Positions 35,715 through 49,203 of a stretch of DNA of 64,000 bases are shown piece after piece. This DNA comes from Larimichthys crocea. Its lineage: Eukaryota; Chordata; Actinopteri; Sciaenidae. A program made the position numbers and the translations under genes. The notes beneath the pieces were generated by a model, which was not told the origin of the DNA, did not search any database, and worked only from the letters and a program-made list of their open reading frames with translations. Every line of letters starts with the position of its first letter. Position 1 is the stretch's first letter. The DNA is taken from positions 24,422,304 through 24,486,303 of the forward strand of contig NC_040016.1 of assembly GCF_000972845.2 (NCBI RefSeq). Direction: 5' to 3'.

Positions 35715-36150
35715 TTGCCTCCACAACAGACGTTTGAACATAGCCCACTTGGATTCCAGGTCCATCTTCTGGAAAACATGAGAAATTCCTGTGGAGGTGG
35801 ACTGGGACCTCCGCCAGATGTTCCCAATTCACCCGTATTACACATTTGGGTTCACCAGGTCTGTCCAGCAGCCTCCCCTGTCATCAGTTTTTGGATCAAT
35901 GTGTTCTAGGGCCAAGTACGCTGAGTGTCAGACCGCACCCCAATGGTCAAGGCCCAACTACAGAAAGTTGCCAGTGAACTTTCCTCCCAGGTCTGGCTCC
36001 AAGAAGAGCCATCATATAGAGCCATCTGGCTCTGTTTGTCCCTTTTGGACCAATGTGTCTTAAGAGACCCTACAAGGAGTCATATCTCCCAGAGTCACAG
36101 GGATACATTAACCCCACCACCATGATAAGGTGGTGATGTTAGCTTAGTGA
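35715..36150 (+). repeat. Diverged teleost LINE-associated repeat, non-coding part
   Basis: The text GGAGGTGGACTGGGACC, CTCCCAGGTCTGGCTCCAAG, AAGAGACCCTACAAGGAG and CCCACCACCATGATAAGGTG resembles, in order, a common fish repeat in which '…ctggctccagg…gaccctaccaggggcat…ccaccacgataaggtg' precedes LINE-like sequence. Frames here are broken. The assignment rests on recalled motif order only. Confidence 0.5.
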
Positions 36151-38937
36151 GGTAATGGTCCTTAGTTTGATGATGAAGCAATTAGCCAATAAAATGTTAA
36201 AAACTGGCATTAAAATGTCCACCACCAGTTTCAAAGATATTTAAAATAAAAAGAACAAATCTGCACTTTTGAGAAGCTGGAACCAGCTTAGTGTTGCCAT
36301 GTAATAAATAAAACATTCAAATTGTCCTGACCTTCAGTTGGCACATGGCAGCAGATCTGAAGTTTCTGGTTGTCTTAGAATGTTAGGACCTGTAAAAGGC
36401 CATAGAAAATAATCTGTGTTGTGAATTAAAATAATATTTAATCTGCAAGACAATCTCTGAAAATCAACACTTTTTGTCACATAAGCAACAAATATAGAAA
36501 ACAGATACAGAAACCTAATATAGTACAGCTTCAACACTCAAGCTTTTTCTATAATTAATGTGACACAATGAACTGTGAAATGTTTGTAGGCATAAACTGA
36601 AAGGCTTGTGGGAGGAAATACTACATTCAAAATATGGCAAGAGAATTGACGACTGAAATGAATGCTTTCCTTTTTAATACTACAAACTGTTAGACTTTAA
36701 CATTGAGAATGCCAGATTTGGTATTTGCTGTTGCTATCTATACACTTTACCTGGATACAGTCAGAAGGGTGTTATTTCTTGATGCTGTGTATACTGCACT
36801 GCCAGCCAAAAGAGTTTTTACAAAAGTAACATGGTTAAGCATGACTGGACAAGAGAAAAGTGCTGTGGATGATATCATAGTAGCTCATCCTGACAAGTGA
36901 ATCTTCCCGTAATCTCTATCTTTAGCCTTGAAAGTCATCACAAAGACTGCTTATACATAGTTTACTACCAAACTCTCTGCAGACACTTGTAGCAAGTCAC
37001 AGCTGTGAGACAGAACAGTTGCAAACTGCAGTCACATTTCTTAAAATTCATAGAGCATAGCAAAATCCAAAAATATGATACAGTTTAAGGTTAACTGTCT
37101 AATGGATTCATTTTGTCACCACATGGTACAGCAGTGTCTTTGGAATCTTATAGTACGTTCAACAGGTGTTATTTTCTGACCACTGTTTTTATCCTGATAT
37201 AACCTAAAAACCTCTTTCCATCTCAGACTGAGGAATAAAATGGAAAAAAAAAATTTCTTTTCTCCACTTGTCACGGACAATTGCTTTTTCTGGAGTAACC
37301 ACTTTGAATTAATGAGCTGTAAGCTGAGAAATCTGCTGCAGTCTGTTGTAATACAGATCTGAAAGGAGATGTGGGGGAAGGGATAATAGAAGGTCTTGTT
37401 GGCCATTGTGGGGCTGTTACTATGAATTTGTGATGCTGCTCTGCAGTCCTGATTTAGTTATCTTAATATATGCTATATTTTTATTCTTAAGTCCAATCAT
37501 ACATACGACTGTCCGAAAGGCTTTCTTACACTCTGGATCCATCCAACAACTATGCAGTGTTCTTATTCACCACGTGAGCCTGATCTTAGGCCAAAGACGT
37601 ACTTAGCTACTATGAATTGTAAAATAATGTGTGGAGCACTTATTTACATTTTTAATGTCAGCCATACAGGTGCCAGTGAGCCTTTACTGAGGTGGACCGT
37701 TATTATTATTGAGCTCAAAATACTTATTAGGTGTAATGTAATTAACATGACATGACAAACTACTCTTATTTTAGATAACGAACCAATGAAATTACGGTAC
37801 CAACATCATCACCAAAAAATAAGTCATATCAAGCATTAAAGGAAGAGGATCATTGATGTCTTAGATAAAATTAACATCAACAGTTGGTCTTTAGTCATCA
37901 TCTATTTATAAAACAAAGCCTACATCTCAAGTATGGATTCAAAATATCAGTCATATGGAGGTGAAAGCCAAGGTGCAGCCACACTATAGGGCTTGTCGAG
38001 GATCAAGAGCAGGAGAGAGGACAGAAATGAGACAGGGCGGTGGTGTGTGAGGGGGTGTAAAATGGAAATAGAGGAGGATGAGGCAGTTGGACTGTTTAAT
38101 TTATTGTTGGTGATTAGAAGGAGGCAGACAGGAAGGGAGGCCCAGGCATTACAAGAAATGAGCCGTTTGTTTTCCAGTTATCAGTGCTCAGAGTAAATAT
38201 TGGCTTCTTGGTGTAGGAGCTGCACTCTGTGGTTAATAACTGCCAATTAAAATCCAACAGCACCAAGCCATGGTTAAATAACTAATCTCACTCAAGACAT
38301 ATGATCACTTTGTAAAAGAGCGTGCACTGATGGAGTGGAGATGGCGATGATTTCTGAGTCTTCAGTAATTCCACAATATGTAAAGCCTTCTGAAAGTACT
38401 GACAGGTGGCTTGCTGAGTTTAAAAGATGATGCCAAGTAACTTCTGTACAAATATTTCTTATGTGTGTCTAACTCATCCAAATCATTTGCACAGGCTATC
38501 AATGCAAACCCACAGTACAGTGTACGAGGTAATCCCATAATCCACATTGTGATCTTGGAAATCCCTCCACTTAACGAGATGTTAAACCATCCCTTGCCAC
38601 ACAAGCGTATGTCTTGACTTTGGTGCTATGCAGCAAGCTAATGTAGAGTGTGTATAACCTGGAGATGACGCTGGTTGGTCATGGCAGCTGGAATGGGATT
38701 TGTCCCCTGCTGCCATCTTTTGCTGCCTGCGGCTGGGGTCGGATGCTTTTGAAGAGCCCCCCCCAAATGTGTTTCAAAGCAAAATGTTGCAGCCTTCATT
38801 AGTGGACTGCTGTCTGGCCCACGCACAAGGAGCCAGATGCTCTCTTCTCTATAGATCAACCCAAGAAACATGCAAATGAGGCTGATCATGGTGGAAGGTG
38901 CAAAAAGTCTTGATTTTAACATGTCATTTTTTTGATG

Positions 38938-39244
38938 TACCGTGGTCCCTCGTTTATCGCGGGGATACGTTCTAAAAATAACCCGCAATAAACTAAATCC
39001 GTGAAGTAAGTTTTACTATTATTCTACATGTTTTAAGGCCGTAAAACCCCTAACCACACACTTTTATACACCTTTTTACACGCATTTTGTACAGTACTCT
39101 CTTAGTTAATCAGGACGCAGAACACAATGCGCATTCATACTGTACAGTACACTGTAAAAAAAAGCATGCAAAATTACACTAAAAAAATCCGCGAAACAGC
39201 GAGTCCGCGAAAAGTGAACCGCGTTATAGCGAGAGACAACTGTA
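38938..39244. mobile_element. Tigger/pogo-like MITE, about 300 bp, with TA ends
   Basis: The left end TACCGTGGTCCCTCGTTTAT-CGCGG pairs with the reverse complement of the right end, TACAGTTGTCTCTCGCTATA-ACGCGG, as imperfect terminal inverted repeats. Both ends carry the TA that Tc1/mariner-superfamily elements duplicate. The text AACCCGCAATAAACTAAATC and CCGCGAAACAGCGAGTCCGC is typical of Tigger-derived elements. It has no transposase frame. CpG and TIR decay suggest it is old but recognisable. Confidence 0.8.
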
Positions 39245-41124
39245 TTAATTCATTTTAAGACTTCATTAACTACAATAGTGATATAACAGGAAAGGAGAGA
39301 GTGATGCATTAAAGGACATTTATGGTCGCTGCACTTAACAATCAACAATGGTGAGTGGATATACTAAAGATCTATTCAAAAACTTTATTTCCACATCCTC
39401 CAACAACTTTTTCACCTCACCTCTACCTTCAGGTGAATGGAAACATATCTACTCATTGTCTCATATCTAGCTTGAACCTGCAGGGTATTTTCACAACCGT
39501 GTTTGAAGACATTCTGCTGAGTTGTATGTGGGTGTAGCTACACTGCAGCTCATCTGTCTGTAAATCTAGTTTTCATTTAGCGTAGAAAATAAATTCACCT
39601 TAGCAATAACTGCTAAAAGGACAAGTTAAGTAAAAAAATGCAGTGTGTTGTTCATAATGTGTGTATTATGTGGCTTTCTGTGAGCTACATGTATGTTGCA
39701 GCCGTGTTGTTTGTACCATTAGTTCAAACAGGGATGTGAACACCCCAGAGCAGCAAATGAGATGATTGCTCTCTAACAAACTGCACACATCATATAAAGA
39801 GCAGCGGGGTCAAAAAGAGAGGCACATCTCTTTTGATGAATGTGCCTTTGGCAGTAATGATGGCTGGAGCTGGGAGACAAATTGAATTGTGGGCCATCGT
39901 AGCGGATATGTAGTGAGGGAAGAAGAGAGTGGGTGTTCTTTCCTTTTTATCAGATGGGTTTTAGCCATTAGGTGTGTGGTGGAGTCAGCAGCCACTGAAA
40001 GCCTGTAACTGGTCACAATAGACTGGAGACAACATGCAGAAAAGCATGGTGAAGGCTCAGTCAGCCCATGAATCCACTGAAAAATAATCTAAGTGTTCAA
40101 ACCCTGACAAATGAAACCAGAACTGTCCGCATGGATAAATATCAGCAGCTGTAAGAGAGAGTCATTATTCTTATGTTCATTTATCCTTTAATCATCATTG
40201 ATCAAGTAAAAGTATCATCACAGGGGCTAATAAAACAGGTCAACAAAACAAACCCAGCTGTGATAGTGTGTATATTTGCAACAGTTTATGATTCTGATCA
40301 TTCGTTAAAAGTCATCTTGTTTCCAGCTCATCAAATGTGCAGCTTTTTAGTTTTATATCATTACAAATGAAATATCACTGGGTGTCCTTCTCTTCCAGAC
40401 TTCACCTACATTCTGTATGTAAGCAAAGTATTTTTAAAATAATAATTGGATTGACTAGACTGACCTGACATAATCATCTGATCAAATGTCTGAGTATGAC
40501 CTAATGTTAACCTCTAGTGGCAGTCCTATGCTAGAATTTATCTTTTTAAAAGTTTAGTTAACAAAATTCTCTCAAATTGACACTGTGAGGTATAAGTGCC
40601 TGTGCAGCCACAGCATTCACACACACTGTGCAACAATTCTGAGGAGGCAACAGGACTCTGTGAACTTTTGCTAAATCCAATTTTAAGTCAAGATGCAGTT
40701 GCAAAGGCTTTGCCCTTTTGTCCATAATTTTCCAACAGTGTTTCCCATTTATCTGAGTGACACGAGATGCAATTGCAGATGTGAGCCTGTCATTATCTGC
40801 AATTTTCAACAGCTTTCTCCACTTTGTAAGCTCCACTTTTTCTCTCATTCTGTGTCAGTCTGTAAATTCTCTCCCTGCTTGCTGTTCATGAAAGGTAACC
40901 AGGCAGGGTAGGACATGTATTGCGGTTGATAATCAGTACAAGCACACGGTATTGCTGTGAAACTCTTGTATTCCCTGTGCATATTTGCTCTGATAACACA
41001 AATGACAGAGGAGAGACCAAATAACCCACGGCTGTGCTTCATCAAAGAACTGCTGCTGGTCAAACAGAGGCCTGGAACACTTTGAAGCATATCTCCACGG
41101 TTAAAGCTCTGTGTTTGACCTCGC

Positions 41125-41153
41125 TGTGTGTGTGTGTGTGTATGTGTGTGTGT
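41125..41153. repeat. (TG)n microsatellite
   Basis: About 14 TG units with one TATG interruption. It faces the (AC)n tract at 41230-41313 at a distance of about 77 bp. Confidence 0.9.
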
Positions 41154-41227
41154 TTGAGAGAGATATGAAATGTGTACTGATCATGACATATACCTCAAAG
41201 TCATTCTTCAAACATATTAATTGTATG

Positions 41228-41229
<2 letters not shown>

Positions 41230-41313
<84 letters not shown>
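41230..41313. repeat. Long (AC)n microsatellite
   Basis: About 41 AC units with one GC interruption. The Thr-His and Val-Cys frames here are repeat translations and not genes. Confidence 0.97.
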
Positions 41314-41317
<4 letters not shown>

Positions 41318-43183
41318 CAAACACACGCAAACACTCCCTAGTGCCCTTTATCCACTTGTATGTGGTCGCTATGACAACTGTACACAGAGGCCACCGCTCC
41401 CCCCTTGCCATGCCAACACTTGTCCTCTTATCTGAATTAAGGGCGAGTGATTGCTTTTCTTTTAATCACTATCAGGGTTTGGGCCTGTTAATCCATCCAG
41501 ATGATGGAGCAACCTCAGTGGGAAGAGGATCAGGAGGAGTGGGGGCAGGGAGGTTATTAATCTAATGTTGATGCTGATGATGGAGATCTATCAGTATTCT
41601 TAGTTCAAGTATAAATGTGCCAGGACTTGTACAGTTACCCAGCTAACATACCTAACATAAGTTTGTACCAACCACACAGATGCTTGATAGAAAAAAAGAC
41701 ATTTAATGTATTTGATTTTCTGAATTAAAAAATTTGGTATCAATATAAAAATAATATAAGTAGCTATGTAGTTTCATGTGCTGTGTTTGTATAAGGTATT
41801 TATTTAATACTGAGAATATAGACCCTCAGACAAAATGTTGGAAACTAACTGAAGTGCACTACAGGGAGTGATTTGCCATCATACACGATCGGATCAATTT
41901 GTAACAACTGCGTTCATTGTAATGCTCGGCTGAACTGATACAGCCTGAGACGGCTCAGATTTAATTATCTGCACCAGGCGTAAAGGCCCTTTCAAACACA
42001 ACACAACATCGGCACCGCTGTGCTCTGAAAACCATCGTTTCCAGCGGTGCACCACTAGCTGAGGTGAGGTTCAGACGTGGGAAGGGGATTAGTCTTAGTT
42101 TGGTTTGTATATATTCATGTATGTCAACAGCTTATTGTGCATACTACTGCACATACCATCCTAATATTTTCTGTGCACATTTGAGCCTCTCGCGGTTGCA
42201 GGAGCATCTGCAGATTAATTACCAGACATGTTTTATCTTTGCTGCCATCTTGACTGTGGGATCCAGAGTAAAAATACCTCACTGACTACTGCTTCATAGT
42301 GCCACTATGCATCTGCACGGACAGACTCAGACTCAGAGGCTAAACTTGTTACGGAACAATGACTTATTAGCAAAATTAATTTATAAAAGTGTACAGATTG
42401 TCAGACAGGCTCAGTTCAAGAGTTTTACTGGAGATGTATGTGTCGGGGCAGTAGAGGGAAGGGTTATACACACATGCACACAGAAGTTATTACAGGAAAT
42501 CTGAAACTTGAAATTATTTTTTGATACGTTGAGAATTTATGAATTTGCTTCTAAAGCGTGGTTCAGCACTGTGGATTTGTAATGATGTACTCATGTCATA
42601 CTCATGCCCCTGAAAGGAATCTGTGTATTTTTCCTTCTTCCATGTTTGCCTGATGATGATCACTGACTGGAGATTTTTGGTGCTGAAAGTGAGATTTTTG
42701 TCAAATGTCAATTCAGAAAAACAAACAAACCACAATTTATTTTGTTATCTCAAACTATCTCCCAGCAAGAATTCAGTTGTCAAGCAGAGGAGCAATTATT
42801 ACATTTATGTATTGCAGTTACAGAGCTCTGGTATTGCTCAGACTGCCTCACTGGCATGGCTTACTGGCAGTCTCTATCTCATATCATTAGTTACACCTAT
42901 GACTTTCCTGCTACATCCATATTTATATTTATTAAAAGTTAAGTTCAACTTCTTGACACAGTGAGACAACAGTAAAAAGCAGTAATATAAGGCTGCATGA
43001 GGCATTTTTTGCAGGACACATGTTGACACATTGTGGCAGGTCTGCTGCCAGCATGGATACGTCAGCAACTGACACGACACAGACAGGTGACTCTTTAACA
43101 TTTTTATTTTATTCACACGCTTAAGAACACACACTTTGCAGGCTTCACTGTGTGCTTCGTGCTTCAAGCTGCCCGATGCTGCC

Positions 43184-43216
43184 GTGTGTGTGCGTGTGTG
43201 TGTGCGTGTGCATGTG

Positions 43217-43258
<42 letters not shown>

Positions 43259-43308
43259 TGTGTGTGTGTATATCATCATTTTGTTTATTGAAAGGCTTAA
43301 ACGTCCAT

Positions 43309-43352
<44 letters not shown>
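43184..43352. repeat. Compound (TG)n and (AT)n microsatellites
   Basis: An interrupted TG tract (43184-43269) is followed after about 40 bp by about 20 AT units (43311-43352). Confidence 0.95.
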
Positions 43353-43356
<4 letters not shown>

Positions 43357-44589
43357 TATATAGATATATAATCTTATATATATAGAATAGGATATATAGT
43401 AACAATTTTCTTTCTTTTTTTTACAATCATAGCAAAGTCTCACAGGATACCAAAACGAAAATAGTGTCTGAGTTTTGGAACAAAACAAAAGAGATCAAGG
43501 TGCTCGGTGTACAGACAGCAGAAGAGGAGCTCATGGGGAGGTCAGGTTCAAGGCCTCTGCTGAGGGACTGAAGGAGGGAGGCAGGGAACACTGGACTGGA
43601 CCCCAGGACTGTGCGGTGAAATGAGGCTGCAGGAACCAGATGTTGACTGAATGGTGCCAAATAGAGGAACATCATGCATACAACAGCAAACAGATTACAC
43701 CCCTACTTATTAAATTAAGTGAAAAATAACCGTGATTGAAAAACGATAAATTTAAAAAAGTGTGTCAGGTAGGAACACAATCAGTGAAGGCTGGCACATT
43801 TTGACATGTGTCTAATTAGATTGTTTGTTGTTTTTGACATGATACGTTTCAAGTTTCATGAGCATGATCTTACATTTATCATTTAAAGTCGCAAAGATTA
43901 AAAAACATTAAATTATTCTTAAAAGTAGTACTGTACTGTACATCTAAATATTGTGCAGTAATAATCAAAAAACGTATCCTTGATGTTCCATGTTTGTGTG
44001 TGTGACAGAGTGAGAGTCAGTGAGTGAAACCAAGTGGGGGACCAGTAGTCATGACAACAGGTTTAGGTTCTCTGTTGTTTATTGAAGCAGAAACGCTGTG
44101 AGCCAGAGTTCCTCAGTCGATGACCTGGCTCAGCTCACTGACCCAAACGCTCCACCTGTGCCCATCATCACCTCCACACACAGTATCCTCACACCTGTCA
44201 AACAGCATGAACACACTGCAGACAGCAGTAGCTCTGATACATGGAAAATGTTTTTAGTGGCGATGTTTTCTTAATAGATATCATCATTATATCATCACGG
44301 TTCATTGTTTACATGAAAATTGACATGTGTTTTCACACATCTACACACATCTGGCCAGCTACTGTGTGAAGCCGCGTGATTGTCGGATTTTCTCTTTCAT
44401 AATGCATGCCAGCAGAGATGGGGTCTCCCAAGAGTAGATCCAACAAACACTGAGCCTGAAGAGGTGGACTTGTTTGTGTGCAGCGGTCATGATTAGTTGC
44501 ATTGGTTCTGCTGTTTTACAGTACTGTACACTGTAAACTTCCTTGTTTGAACTGAAGATGTGATTAAGTCTGAGAAATGTGCCTTTATG

Positions 44590-44965
44590 CTTTCAACAGG
44601 GCCAACAATTTCTACAATGTAGAATAAAGATGAAAGATTGCTTCTCAGCAGCATTTGCCCTCAAATCTACGCTCTTGATCCGAAGCCACTCACTGGCTTT
44701 CTCTGTAACTTCAGTAGCAGTTTTGATGGCCTTCTTTTTTGCCTCTCCAGCGATGCCCAGTAAATGCCTTGCAGAGTGAGCACCCTGCAAATCCTCAGCA
44801 GCCCACCTCCACAGGCTCACAGCAAGTTCTCCAGCCTTGCCTTCTGCACTCTTTCACATGCCTCTGAAGCTTCTTGGTGCACCTCCTCTCTTTGGCTTCC
44901 ATACGATCTTCCCAGGGCTCTGTGAGTTGCAGCATGAACATTTCCAATTGCCACTTGTTGGCAGT
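44590..44965 (-). pseudogene. Decayed C-terminal fragment of a LINE-type reverse-transcriptase ORF
   Basis: On the minus strand the translation, with stops and frame changes, gives ELTEPWEDRMEAKERR-like text (with one frame change), then ECRRQGWRTCCEPVEVGC, a stop, and in another frame LLGIAGEAKKKAIKTATEVT and EKASEWLRIKS. This is the order found at the C terminus of many teleost retroelement polyproteins (…LTVPWE…, GWR…PVEVGCRGF…, AIK…A…AS.WLW…). The catalytic reverse-transcriptase motifs are not present. It is a 5'-truncated, dead retroposed fragment. Confidence 0.75.
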
Positions 44966-45415
44966 GGTGACCTAACTTTAGTTGTAGCTGGGGCTTCTCT
45001 CCTGCTCTTAAAAATCTAGTATCATTATTATTTGGTTAGGTTTGAGTATGAACAAAACATGGTAAGGTTTAGTGAGAGATCATGGTTTGGGTTAAAATTG
45101 TTACTTTGTCAGTCAATGTGTCTCCGGTCCCACTGTGTCACGACTCCGGCAACCGGCAGCCCTCCTCAACACATACACAGAGCTTCTATTTTTCCCGGAC
45201 GCCGGAACACAGCGCATAAATTCAGCACAGAGCAGATTGTTTGGGGAAGGAAATCGGCTACAAAATACAAAATAAAACCCTGGTTTATTTTCGAAATAAA
45301 ATACTCTGTGTCCTCGCGGATCGCGTCTAATTACAATAACACTTTATAATGCGCAGGGCCGAAATGAGGTCAACAGGTCAGAGGTTTTCAGGTGTCTTTT
45401 CACCCCGTCGACACC

Positions 45416-45634
45416 ATGGATGAGGAGAAGTTGATTCAGGAGGTCCAAAATCAACCTATCATTTATGACACCTCACATCCTTTTTATAAGGACGCCAGAA
45501 AAAAGATGCGGCGTGGAATGCCATTAGAGGGGCAAAGAGACTACAGCTGGCAATATCACGCGATTATGCATGAATTCGCAAAATGTCATGCGTTCTCGCG
45601 ACGCATGACACAAACACAAACAGATTATGTGTGA
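45416..45634 (+). pseudogene. MADF-domain N-terminal fragment, possibly from a PIF/Harbinger-type element
   Basis: An ATG in good context (CACCATGG) opens a 72-codon frame beginning MDEEKLIQEVQNQPIIYDTS and HPFYKDARKK. This matches the first helix of MADF (Myb/SANT-like) DNA-binding domains in the partner proteins of Harbinger transposons and related host genes. The usual following helices (…AW..I…) are not seen; the frame ends after RRMTQTQTDYV. It may be a truncated copy, or a first exon whose remainder is missing. The surrounding 45.1-45.7 kb is richer in CpG than the rest of the intron, so the insertion may be fairly young. Confidence 0.55.
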
Positions 45635-48150
45635 GTTGGTAGATGGCGGAGTATGCTGTCGTTCCGGAGCAGAGCCGTTCCTGAGCCGTTCCGCATGCTG
45701 TGTATTTTCGGTGTTAGGGTTTCATAAGACTTGGGGACATGGTGAAGATGGACAAGGCTCATAATTCTAATAGTCACTAGATGTTTTGTCACTTACCGAA
45801 CATACTTACTGTTTTTCTTGGGTGTAGACTCTTAACATTGCACCTGCTTGTAAAAAAAATTGGAGAGGAGTAAACTGCTGTTAGAAGTAGTTCTTTCGGT
45901 GACACATTTGGTAAAGGCCTTGTCTTTGAAAATAGTGTTTAAGAGCAACAAAGGAGCTGAGCTCTGTCAGTAGAAAAGAGACTTTTTCAAGGGAGCATAT
46001 CAGCAGGTCCACAAGGGACAGCAGAACAGGCTCTGTTGTTTTGGAGGTTTTCACTAGACTCCCTTTTTGTTCCCTGCTGATCAAGACTCAACAGGGAGTT
46101 TTAACATTCTGTGGGGGGTTATTGCACCTCTTTGGGACCACCATCAGGAAGAAAGCCAATCTTATTTCTAAAGTGTATTGCCATTTATGTGATTGGGCAT
46201 TATAGTACCAACTTTTCTAACACTTTAAGTTATGGGTCCATTACTGATATGTATTTGTGAATTCATAAGGCAGCTCTATGACATGTACTGATGAAATCTG
46301 TCACACATTAAGCTAATAATGGAAACGGTGTTAATTCACATTCATTTCTAGTGTAACTTACAGAGCGGTACACAGCCAGCCAACTAAACTAAACTAACTG
46401 CTTAAACTCTCACTCATAACTGTCTAAACCAGAGTAACTGTCTCCGGGTGAATAGCTATCTAATGAGAGAGTTGCAGTCTTTACAGTATGTGTGCTGTGT
46501 TGTATGTGTACTGTATTGGTTCTATACTTGTTAAACAGTGACACACACAAGAACTGTGTATCTTCCTCTTGCTCTCGTGAGGTTGCCATCTTGTTTCCTG
46601 TGTGCATATGTGGGACGTATCTGCGTATGCAGACAAACTAATGAATACTAAAGCATGTGTGAGTCCTCTGTTCATGCCAGGTCCGTATGAACATTAACTC
46701 CCAACACATCTGCGAAGGTTCCCTAAACACATCAGTCAAATGTAGTGATCAACACAAGTGTGTTAGAATGTATGACCAAACTGAAGCTACTGTAAGTGGC
46801 ACTCACAACCAACAGAGTAAGAAGATCAGGAAATGTTTCCATCCTTTTGTTCAGGTTACCCTAGGTAAAGGACAGCCTGCAGCTTTGTATGAAGTCCAGA
46901 CTCATATTGTTGATTGGAGCTGCAGACTGGAAGTATATTTCACAATTTTTTTCACATCTTTAATGTGAAAACAAAAAAGGAGAAAGAAAGTGTGGCATGC
47001 CTTCAATCTGACACCAGCCGCACCATTTTCTCTGTGATGTGTGGGTGCTGCTCTCTCTCTGGATATTAGAGACAGAGATTAACAATATGAGAATGCATAT
47101 TTCTCTGCACACTTTTTGACGTGTGCATTCTGTTTGTGTGTGTTTGTGTGTGCCATGCATGCCTGGGAGGCAGCAGTAATTCAAACGGGCTCCTCAGTCA
47201 GTGGTAACAGCAGGAGTGGGTGTTCTGGCAAGATGTTAATGCAGACAGTGGGTGAAAATCAATAGCAAGGACAGAAGAGTGAGAGGGTGAGGAAGAGAGA
47301 GAGAGGGGATAAGAGATGGAGTGAGAGAGACAGAGTGAGAGAACAATCCCATCAGTCTCTTGTACCTGCCTGTTCTCTTCCACTTACCTGTCTGTCACCA
47401 GGCTGGTTCAAAAAGTACATTCTGGAAAAGAGAAATCAGAGAAAGGATACAAGACATTTTCCAAGGTAATGGATGAGCCTAATTCTTCACGGTCAGTCAA
47501 AAAAAAAATTAACATATATGATAGAAATATACATCCTACATCCTCAAGCCAACTGTCTAACATGGGAAACCAATAATGCTATTTTTCAATATGAGTCTTG
47601 ATACCTGCACTGAGCTGAAAATAAAATAATCAAAGAACAGAGACCATATCATGCTGTGAGGACAATATTATATTATTATAGCACTGCATCCCCAGTAACC
47701 TCTTCACAATAAAAGCCCCACATTGATTCACTGTTGGAATGCTTTTAATGTAAAGCAGCAGTAGGTAAATGGGTTTGAATTCAGTGTCAGCAGGATCAGT
47801 TAAGACTAGTCAATTTAGATTAAATATCTCAGAGCGTAAAATGGGAGCATAATTGTGAAATTGAGATTACACACTGCTTCAGCAACAAGCTACAAAAGTA
47901 GTGTGTAATTCCAACCAGATGTGAGGCTTGTCCACCCAGGAGGCTTTTTTTCAACCGTCTCAGTACTGCAGAATACTGCTGCACTGCTGTGCAGCTCATG
48001 CTACACTCACACTACACGCATTAATGTGACCCCAGTATAGTATACTAGTATAATAATACTTAGTATAATACTAATACTAATAGTATACTAAAAGTATATT
48101 TTTGGTCAGTTTTCTTCCATTTTTATCTACACTACAGTGATCTCTGTAAA

Positions 48151-48180
48151 CAGATATCTATGGGCTGAAATATGTGCCAC
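48151..48180 (+). repeat. 30-bp inverted repeat, left copy
   Basis: The 30 bp CAGATATCTATGGG... to ...ATATGTGCCAC is the perfect reverse complement of 49968-49997. Similarity continues inward for about 40 more bases with small indels (AACTGAATCATTTATATTTG in both). Confidence 0.9.
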
Positions 48181-49116
48181 GAGAAACAAAAACTGAATCA
48201 TTTATATTTGAATTTGAATTGCCCTCCTCCTCCAATGGATCCATTTTGCCAGGGTTAAGAGAAATGTAGAGCTCTGGAGATGCCCACATTTATACCCTCT
48301 CTTATACCCTGTATAAACAAAGAAAGAGTTTCCACACCTATGATTTGTCAGAATTTAGTTCCTGACATATTTTTCTTAAACACGCTAAGCTGGACCTCTA
48401 CAAGGCCTTAATTCAAAGGCACAGGTGTGTGTGTACGTGTGTGTGCGTGTGTGCTAGTCTGTGTCATGTGCACACATTGCCATTTTATGCCATTGCCTCA
48501 TAGACTTCAGTTCATTGTTTTTACAGTTTTTCTCCATTGGTTTGCATTTCTTTAATCTGATGCTACAAAAAAAAACAAAAAAAACCCTGGAAATCAACCT
48601 TGTTACTCATGACATATCCAAGACTGTTATAATCCCCACAAACCAAATTCAATTAACATTCAGTATATTGGAAAGTCTGAAATGAATTAAATCAATCGGC
48701 TTAATAGATGAGAAGTGGATTAGAAGATGATTCATGGAGAAAAAAAAGGGAAAAAAAGTGTTGGAAGGTGTCATACAGGATTGAGTTTGGAATTCAAAAA
48801 TATGTGAAAAATTATTAACCTTTACCAATTTTCAAGGCTCTTGCTAAAGCCACCATGAAACCACTATCAGAATTGGACAAATGTGTCCATGACACAAAGG
48901 TTAATTCATCTCTCAACCACTGCTGCTGTGTGGCACAGCTGCCACTGACATGTCACGGCAACCACTGCTGTTTTTATTTTTTATTTTATAAATAATCATT
49001 TACTGTGACCTATTTCCTCTATAGTGTATCATGATTACAACATGCTTTCTCAAATATATTCAATGGTTAAATTAGGGCAGTGGCAACTGCCCCAGACACC
49101 GGCAACTGCCGTGGCA

Positions 49117-49142
49117 CACACACACACACACACACACACACA
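49117..49142. repeat. (CA)n microsatellite
   Basis: About 13 CA units, about 60 bp left of the 20-bp minisatellite. Confidence 0.9.
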
Positions 49143-49203
49143 TGCCTATGTATCTGCGCTGGATTGCTCTGCCTAAACTACCTGGATGTTTGTCTCAAAT
49201 AGA

